Positions 1 through 5,495 of a stretch of 5,495 nt of DNA are shown here, one piece after another. Positions within the stretch are counted from its first letter, which is position 1; the number at the start of each line of letters is the position of its first letter. The stretch is from an uncultured Curtobacterium sp. (GTDB lineage Bacteria > Actinomycetota > Actinomycetes > Actinomycetales > Microbacteriaceae), in the NCBI GenBank assembly GCA_913774725.1, contig CAJYIG010000111.1, positions 1-5,495 of the forward strand. Direction: 5' to 3'. The notes under the pieces were generated by a model. That model worked only from the letters and a program-made list of their open reading frames with translations. It made no database searches and had not been told where the DNA came from. The position numbers and the translations under genes are program-made.

Positions 1-1542
<1,542 letters not shown>

Positions 1543-1570
1543 TCACTGCGCGCCCGCGCCGGATGACGGT

Positions 1571-1582
1571 CCGTCCGGACGG
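1571..1582. repeat. Perfect 12-bp palindrome in the whiA-gap spacer
   Basis: CCGTCCGGACGG is identical to its own reverse complement. It lies between the hairpin behind whiA and the candidate gap promoter. It has no loop, so it is a poor RNA hairpin and a better candidate for a dimeric protein binding site. GC-rich palindromes also arise by chance in such DNA. Confidence 0.3.
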
Positions 1583-1615
1583 GTGGTGCGAGCGGCGGTG
1601 GACGCACCCCGGGAC

Positions 1616-1657
1616 GGACTGGAGGCGCGGTGCCAGCCGGCACCGCGACTCCAGTCC
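1616..1657 (-). terminator. Strong hairpin downstream of whiA, probable transcription terminator
   Basis: The left arm 1616-1634 pairs with 1639-1657: nine base pairs, a single G-A mismatch (1625/1648), nine more base pairs and a four-base loop (AGCC on the plus strand). It begins 21 bases past the whiA TAG stop. There is no T-run on either side, which is frequent for hairpins thought to terminate in high-GC actinobacteria. It is the most stable-looking inverted repeat I found here and probably ends the uvrC-rapZ-whiA transcript. The alternative is a 3'-end mRNA-stabilising structure with read-through into gap. Confidence 0.65.
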
Positions 1658-1678
1658 GGCACACGGGAACGTCAGGGG

Positions 1679-2659
1679 CTACGCCCCCTCGAGCTCCTCC
1701 GGCACGCTGGCTTCGGTCCCCGGGATGCCGAGGTCCGACGCCTTCTTGTCGGCCATCGCGAGCAGGCGGCGGATGCGCCCCGCGATCGCGTCCTTCGTCA
1801 TCGGCGGCTCGGCGTGCTGGCCGAGCTCGTCGAGCGACGCGTCCCGGTGCTGCAGGCGCAGCGAGCCCGCGTACTTGAGGTGGTCGGGGACCTCGTCACC
1901 CAGGATCTCGAGCGCACGCTCGACGCGGGCGCACGCGGCGACGGCGGCCTGCGCCGAACGGCGGAGGTTCGCGTCGTCGAAGTTGACCAGGCGGTTGGCG
2001 GTGGCGCGGACCTCCCGGCGCTGGCGCATCTCCTCCCACTCGGCGGTGGTGCGGGCGGCACCCATGACGGTGAGCATCTGCCCGATCGCCTCGCCGTCGC
2101 GGATGACCACGCGGTGGACGCCACGGACCTCGCGGCCCTTCGCGGCGATCCCGAGGCGCGACGCGGCGCCGACCAGGGCCATCGCGGCCTCGTTGCCCGG
2201 GCAGGTGACCTCGAGCGCGGCGGCGCGACCCGGGTCGGTCAGCGTGCCGGAGGCCAGGAAGGCACCGCGCCAGATGGCGGCGAGGTCCTCGCGGTTGCCG
2301 GTCGTCAGCCGGTTCGGCAGGCCGCGCACCGGGCGACGGCGGGCGTCCATGAGCCCGGTCTGGCGGGCGAGGGTCTCCCCCGCCTCGAGCACACGGACCA
2401 GGTAGCGGGTGCCGCGGCGGGAGGAGGCGGACGACCCCACCGACGCCTCGCTCCGAACGCCGTACAGCTCCGCCAGGTCCTTGCGCACGCGGTGCACGAT
2501 GATCCGGGTGTCGAGCTCGACCTCGACCGCGATCCTGCCCGAGATGACGTGCAGGCCGCCCGCGAACCGCAGGATGGTCGCGAGTTCGGCGGCGCGGACC
2601 GTGTTGCGGTTCACGACGACCCTGGCCAGTTCGTCCTTGACCTCGGCAGTCAACGGCAC
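1679..2659 (-). CDS. whiA: WhiA, sporulation/cell-division transcription factor
   Basis: WhiA is a DNA-binding protein related to LAGLIDADG homing endonucleases but without nuclease activity. In Streptomyces it acts with WhiB on sporulation and division genes; in Bacillus the homologue affects division and chromosome segregation. The 326 residues match the family's usual length. The N-terminus ([13 protein letters not shown]) and the LAGLIDADG-like helix [15 protein letters not shown] (131-145) lie in the endonuclease-like domain, about residues 1-205. The C-terminal helix-turn-helix region spans about 220-310 and contains [37 protein letters not shown] and the conserved DLGIPGTEA end. The start is GTG at 2659-2657 with AGGA eight bases upstream; two nearby ATGs are out of frame. 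It lies 75 bases after rapZ, so it is probably co-transcribed with rapZ and uvrC. In a non-sporulating organism its targets are unknown. Family assignment is firm. Confidence 0.97.
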   Translation of the reverse strand: MPLTAEVKDELARVVVNRNTVRAAELATILRFAGGLHVISGRIAVEVELDTRIIVHRVRKDLAELYGVRSEASVGSSASSRRGTRYLVRVLEAGETLARQTGLMDARRRPVRGLPNRLTTGNREDLAAIWRGAFLASGTLTDPGRAAALEVTCPGNEAAMALVGAASRLGIAAKGREVRGVHRVVIRDGEAIGQMLTVMGAARTTAEWEEMRQRREVRATANRLVNFDDANLRRSAQAAVAACARVERALEILGDEVPDHLKYAGSLRLQHRDASLDELGQHAEPPMTKDAIAGRIRRLLAMADKKASDLGIPGTEASVPEELEGA

Positions 2660-2734
2660 AGCATCATTCCTAACGTTTTCTCTGGTGGGGTCCGCGGGTC
2701 CGGCGCACGTGGTGTGGAGCGGCCGGAGGAACGG
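2660..2734. other. rapZ-whiA spacer lacking yvcK
   Basis: This 75-bp gap contains no coding frame of note. In Bacillus, Streptomyces and Mycobacterium the order uvrC-rapZ-yvcK-whiA is typical (established knowledge), and a yvcK/cuvA gene of roughly 1 kb would stand here. The spacer holds a CACGTG palindrome (2706-2711) and an 11-bp sequence, GGTGTGGAGCG (2711-2721), also found in the gap leader. A loose six-base inverted repeat TCCGGC/GCCGGA with a long loop can be drawn. I see no convincing promoter. Confidence 0.6.
2668..2671 (-). promoter_or_regulatory. Ribosome binding site of whiA
   Basis: AGGA on the minus strand stands eight bases before the GTG start at 2659. It abuts two out-of-frame ATGs (2667-2665 and 2664-2662), too close for efficient use with this Shine-Dalgarno, which supports GTG as the true start. 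Confidence 0.6.
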
Positions 2735-3646
2735 TCACTCCCGGCCGAGATCTCGGTTCTTCACACGCACGGCGACGTCGGACATCCCGCGGAGGAGGTT
2801 CGCCAACTCGGCGACGACGGCGACCGAGCGGTGCTTGCCGCCGGTACAGCCGATGGCGATCGTAGCGTGTCTTTTGTTCTCGCGTTGGTATCCCGCCAGC
2901 ACGGGCTCGAGCACAGCGGCGTACCGCTCGACGAACGAGCGGGCTCCCGGCTGCGACAGGACGTAGTCGGAGACGGGGGCGTCGAGGCCGGTGTGGGGCC
3001 GGAGTTCCGGCACCCAGTAGGGGTTCGGGATGAACCGCACGTCGGCCACCATGTCGGCGTCGGCGGGCAGCCCGTACTTGAACCCGAAGCTCATCAGGGT
3101 GACCTGCACACCCACGAAGTGGTCGTCGGCGAACCGCTCGGTCACGGCGTTCGCGAGCTGGTGGATGTTGAGGTCCGAGGTGTCGATGACCACGTCCGCC
3201 GCCTCGCGCAGAGCGGACAGCCGCGACCGCTCGAGGCCGATGCCGTCGAGCAGCGTCCCGTCGCCCTGCAACGGGTGCGGGCGACGGACCTGCTCGAACC
3301 GGCGCACGAGCACGGCGTCGGTCGCCTCGAGGAAGAGCACCCGGACGCGCGCGGAACTGCCCGCCCGGACCTGCTCGACGGCCTGTTCCGGGTCCGTGAA
3401 GAACCTGCCGCCGCGGACGTCGACGACGGTCGCGATCTTCGGGATCTTCTCGCCGGCGCGGTCGGCGAGCTCCGTCAGCGGGCCGAGCATCTGCGTCGGG
3501 AGGTTGTCGACGACGTACCAGCCGAGGTCCTCGAGCGCCTTGCCGACGGTGGAGCGTCCGGCACCGGACATGCCGGTGACGATGAGGATGTCGTGCTGCT
3601 GCGACGCGGACGTCTGGGGAGGTCGGTCGTCGCTCGTGTCGCTCAT
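2735..3646 (-). CDS. rapZ: RapZ/YvcJ family P-loop nucleotide-binding protein
   Basis: A cytosolic nucleotide-binding protein. In E. coli RapZ is an RNA adaptor that controls glmS through small RNAs, and B. subtilis YvcJ binds and hydrolyses nucleotides; the actinobacterial role is not established. The 303 residues fit the family (about 280-300), with an 18-residue polar N-terminal stretch before the fold. The P-loop is GMSGAGRST (25-33), with Arg31 in place of the usual Lys, a form I recall as common in actinobacterial members. [13 protein letters not shown] (38-50) and [10 protein letters not shown] (71-80) follow. The C-terminal domain has SFGFKYGLP (186-194), RFIPNPYW (204-211) and the signature GCTGGKHRS (266-274). 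Start ATG at 3646-3644; a GGAG lies 11 bases upstream, rather far, but no other in-frame start precedes the P-loop. It follows uvrC by 108 bases and is likely co-transcribed with it unless the intervening hairpins terminate. Confidence 0.96.
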   Translation of the reverse strand: MSDTSDDRPPQTSASQQHDILIVTGMSGAGRSTVGKALEDLGWYVVDNLPTQMLGPLTELADRAGEKIPKIATVVDVRGGRFFTDPEQAVEQVRAGSSARVRVLFLEATDAVLVRRFEQVRRPHPLQGDGTLLDGIGLERSRLSALREAADVVIDTSDLNIHQLANAVTERFADDHFVGVQVTLMSFGFKYGLPADADMVADVRFIPNPYWVPELRPHTGLDAPVSDYVLSQPGARSFVERYAAVLEPVLAGYQRENKRHATIAIGCTGGKHRSVAVVAELANLLRGMSDVAVRVKNRDLGRE

Positions 3647-3672
3647 GTGTGGGAGGGCTCCGTCGTGGCGGG

Positions 3673-3688
3673 CCGGGCCAGGGCCCGG
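3673..3688. repeat. GC-rich inverted repeat before rapZ
   Basis: CCGGGCC-AG-GGCCCGG is a perfect seven-base inverted repeat with a two-base centre (effectively six pairs with a four-base loop). It lies in the uvrC-rapZ spacer, ending 26 bases upstream of the rapZ ATG. There is no T-run. It may be a weak terminator or attenuator, or a structured rapZ leader. Confidence 0.35.
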
Positions 3689-3727
3689 GGAGGTCTCGGC
3701 TGCGGGTGCCGGCTGCTCGTCCAGGCT

Positions 3728-3773
3728 ACCGTCCCCCGTCCGGGGTGGCGCGGGTCACCGGGGACGGGACGGT
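3728..3773. repeat. Inverted repeat spanning the uvrC stop codon
   Basis: ACCGTCCC (3728-3735) is complementary to GGGACGGT (3766-3773). An alternative inner pairing, CCCGTCC (3735-3741) with GGACGGG (3762-3768) and GGTG with CACC further in, is also possible. The uvrC TGA (3757-3755) falls in the central part. It could slow or end transcription after uvrC, but no T-run follows on the minus strand, and its placement across the last codons is unusual for a terminator. Confidence 0.3.
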
Positions 3774-5495
3774 CCGTCGTCGGAGACGGCGGGGACGCGG
3801 ACAGGACCCGTCGGGGCGACCGGCCGGGAGGCGCGGCTGCGTTCCGCCACGTCGGTCGCCCCGCGCGCGTCCGGGCCGACCGCCGTGGCCGGTTCCGGTG
3901 CACTGGCCGACGACGCACCGACTCCGGGTGCGCTGCGGGGCGCATCCGTGTCGGACGCCTCCGTGTCGGGTGCGCTGGCTTCCGGTGCGCTGGCTTCCGG
4001 TGCGCTCGCTTCCGGTGCGCTGCGGGGCGTCTGTGCGAGCTTCGTGACGACCGCTGCAGCCGTGGCCGGGCCGACGCCGTTCACCTCGGCGATCTGCTCC
4101 GCCGTCGCCTCGCGCAGGCGTGCCACCGACCCGAAGTGCTTGAGCAGGGCGTTCACCCGCGTCGGACCGAGCCCCGCGATCTCCGACAGCTGCGACCGGA
4201 CGTCGCGCTTCCGCCGGGTCCGCTGGTGGGTGATCGCGAACCGGTGCGCCTCGTCTCGGATCCGCTGGATCAGGAAGAGCGCCTCGGAGTTGCGCGGCAT
4301 GATCACCGGGAAGTCGTCGTCCGGCAGCCAGAGCTCCTCGAGCCGCTTCGCGATGCCGACCAGGGCGATGTCGTGCACCCCGGCCTCGTCCATCGCCCGC
4401 TTCGCCGCCTGCACCTGTGGCTGTCCGCCGTCGACGATGAGCAGCTGCGGGCGGTAGGCGAAGCGCTTCGTCGGCTTCGTGCCCTCGACGACCTCGTCGC
4501 TGGTGGCGTCCGGGACGTCCGGGACCGAGGCGTCCTCGTCGAGGCGCGCCAACCGGCGGGACAGCACCTGGTACATGCTGTCGGTGTCGTCGGTCGTCTC
4601 GGCGATCGTGTACCGGCGGTACTGGTCCTTCCGTGGGAGCCCGTCCTCGAACACCACCATCGACGCGACGACGTTCGTGCCCTGCAGGTGCGAGATGTCG
4701 TAGCACTCCATGCGCAGGGGAGCCTCGGTCATGCCGAGGGCGTCCTGGATGTCTGCGAGGGCGGCCGACCGCGTCGTGTAGTCGGCACTGCGCTTCGTCT
4801 TGTAGAGCATGAGCGCCTGCGCGGCGTTCTGCGCAGCCGTCCGGGCCAGGCCAGCACGATCGCCGCGCTGGGCGGTGCTGAGCTTCGTGCCGCGTCCACC
4901 GCGCCGTTCGCTGAGCCACTGCTGCAGCGCCTCGGCGTCCTCGGGGAGTTCGGGGACGACGACCTCGCGCGGGACGTCGTCGCTCGTCGCGTACTGGCCC
5001 TGGACGATCTGCTCGACGAGGTCGCCGGTGCTGATGTCGAGCTCCTTGTCGACCACCCAACCCCGGACACCGCGGATGCGTCCACCACGGACGGAGAACA
5101 GCTGCACGGCGGCTGCGAGCTCGTCCTCGGCGACGCCGAACAGGTCGAGGTCGACCGAGTCGCGGAGGACGACGGCCGACTTCTCGAGCACCGCCTCGAG
5201 GGCTCCGACCTGGTCGCGGTACTTCGCGGCCTGCTCGTAGTCCATCGCGTCGGCCGCCGCGGCCATGCGCTGTCGCAGGGTCGTGATCACCCGGCGGTCG
5301 TAGCTGCCCATGAAGCGGACGAACTCCTCGACGATCGCCCGGTGCTCCGCGATCGTGACCTTCTGCGAGCAGGGGCCACCGCACTTGCCGATCTGCCCGG
5401 GGAAGCACGGCTTGCCGGTCTGCATCGCCTTCTTGTACGACGAGTCGGAGCAGGTGCGGATCGGGAAGACCTTGATCATCAGGTCGATGGTGTCG
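3755..5495 (-). CDS. uvrC: UvrC excinuclease subunit, 5'-truncated by the window, with a repetitive C-terminal tail
   Basis: UvrC makes the dual incisions around UvrB-marked DNA lesions in nucleotide excision repair. The frame is open to the window edge: before MIKVFP the codons read DTIDL, the normal UvrC interior, so the GIY-YIG nuclease domain (about 140 residues) lies outside. Counting from D1, four cysteines at 15, 30, 38 and 42 match the set reported to bind an Fe-S cluster in E. coli UvrC. The UVR motif for UvrB contact is about 68-103. The RNase H-like nuclease carries ECYDISH (Asp266), LLIVDGG (Asp355) and DEAHRFA (His417), the expected catalytic triad; an acidic insert of about 25 residues stands before VDGG. 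Tandem helix-hairpin-helix motifs occupy about 435-485 (GLGPTR, GVGPAT). The last 90 residues are an Ala/Ser/Pro/Asp-rich, probably disordered extension with APEAS repeats. The estimated total of about 720 residues exceeds the usual 600-650 because of this tail. Confidence 0.97.
   Translation of the reverse strand, partial: DTIDLMIKVFPIRTCSDSSYKKAMQTGKPCFPGQIGKCGGPCSQKVTIAEHRAIVEEFVRFMGSYDRRVITTLRQRMAAAADAMDYEQAAKYRDQVGALEAVLEKSAVVLRDSVDLDLFGVAEDELAAAVQLFSVRGGRIRGVRGWVVDKELDISTGDLVEQIVQGQYATSDDVPREVVVPELPEDAEALQQWLSERRGGRGTKLSTAQRGDRAGLARTAAQNAAQALMLYKTKRSADYTTRSAALADIQDALGMTEAPLRMECYDISHLQGTNVVASMVVFEDGLPRKDQYRRYTIAETTDDTDSMYQVLSRRLARLDEDASVPDVPDATSDEVVEGTKPTKRFAYRPQLLIVDGGQPQVQAAKRAMDEAGVHDIALVGIAKRLEELWLPDDDFPVIMPRNSEALFLIQRIRDEAHRFAITHQRTRRKRDVRSQLSEIAGLGPTRVNALLKHFGSVARLREATAEQIAEVNGVGPATAAAVVTKLAQTPRSAPEASAPEASAPEASAPDTEASDTDAPRSAPGVGASSASAPEPATAVGPDARGATDVAERSRASRPVAPTGPVRVPAVSDDGPSRPR
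3927..4029 (-). repeat. 16-bp direct repeat flanking the uvrC tandem array
   Basis: GGTGCGCTGCGGGGCG is present exactly at 3927-3942 and 4014-4029, encoding the two PRSAP segments on either side of the APEAS array. This suggests the tail grew by segmental duplication or slippage. The repeats are seen; the mechanism is inferred. Confidence 0.8.
3969..4022 (-). repeat. 15-bp tandem repeat inside the 3' end of uvrC
   Basis: On the plus strand GGTGCGCTGGCTTCC occurs at 3969-3983 and 3984-3998, then with one change (G to C) at 3999-4013, and a partial fourth copy at 4014-4022. The period is a multiple of three, so each unit encodes five residues (APEAS on the minus strand) and copy changes stay in frame. 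It sits in the disordered UvrC tail. Confidence 0.9.

Noticed and set aside
1563..2405. 280-codon plus-strand frame opposite whiA
   Set aside because: Arg/Ser-rich shadow of whiA without known motifs. It starts inside the intergenic region with no convincing ribosome binding site.
1679..2659. LAGLIDADG homing endonuclease (mobile element) reading of the whiA gene
   Set aside because: The length, C-terminal helix-turn-helix and conserved position in the uvrC-rapZ cluster identify the domesticated WhiA family. No intron or intein borders are present.
2650..2667. Five-codon minus-strand mini-frame (ATG ATG CTG TGC CGT TGA) overlapping the whiA start
   Set aside because: The Shine-Dalgarno abuts its ATG, leaving no spacing for initiation. 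Such short frames are frequent by chance, so I do not claim a regulatory upstream peptide.
3969..4022. Tandem repeat considered as a CRISPR array or regulatory iterons
   Set aside because: The units are contiguous without spacers, have a 15-bp codon-multiple period and are read in the uvrC frame as APEAS, so it is a coding minisatellite.
3030..4457. 475-codon plus-strand open frame opposite rapZ and uvrC
   Set aside because: It crosses two firmly identified minus-strand genes and their spacer. The product is Ser/Arg/Ala low complexity, and its apparent repeats mirror the uvrC tandem array.
3726..5408. 560-codon minus-strand frame overlapping uvrC
   Set aside because: It is a shifted frame of uvrC with an Arg/Gly/Pro-rich, motif-free product. 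The true frame carries all the UvrC motifs.

Overview
This is a high-GC chromosomal window in which all five recognisable genes lie on the minus strand. Read in transcription order, from high to low coordinates, they are uvrC (5' end outside the window), rapZ/yvcJ, whiA, gap and pgk (3' end outside the window). The gene order, the roughly 70% GC coding style, the WhiA protein and the actinobacterial form of RapZ (Arg in the P-loop) point to an actinobacterium. The protein flavour suggests Microbacteriaceae, perhaps a Curtobacterium-like organism. That family assignment is inference from memory of the proteins, not a database result.

Layout: 1-412 is the N-terminal 137 codons of phosphoglycerate kinase. 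409-1419 is a complete glyceraldehyde-3-phosphate dehydrogenase; it starts at TTG behind a good Shine-Dalgarno and overlaps pgk by an ATGA tetranucleotide. 1420-1678 is the largest intergenic stretch (259 bp). It holds the leader and candidate promoters of gap, an 11-bp-period direct repeat, a perfect 12-bp palindrome and a strong hairpin just past the whiA stop. 1679-2659 is whiA (GTG start). 2660-2734 is a 75-bp spacer. 2735-3646 is rapZ. 3647-3754 is a spacer with GC-rich inverted repeats. 3755-5495 is uvrC without its GIY-YIG domain-coding 5' end, but with an unusual 90-residue Ala/Ser/Pro tail encoded partly by a 15-bp tandem repeat.

Functionally there are two blocks. uvrC-rapZ-whiA is the widely conserved cluster combining nucleotide excision repair, a P-loop nucleotide-binding regulator and a sporulation/cell-division transcription factor. 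gap-pgk is the core of lower glycolysis, and tpiA would be expected just beyond position 1. The hairpin after whiA and the candidate promoter region before gap suggest that gap-pgk is transcribed separately. The yvcK/cuvA gene that sits between rapZ and whiA in many Gram-positive genomes is absent here.

I see no mobile element, CRISPR array, tRNA or rRNA, and no convincing undescribed multi-gene system. The points worth a second look are the uvrC repeat tail, the missing yvcK, and the motif-rich whiA-gap intergenic region.
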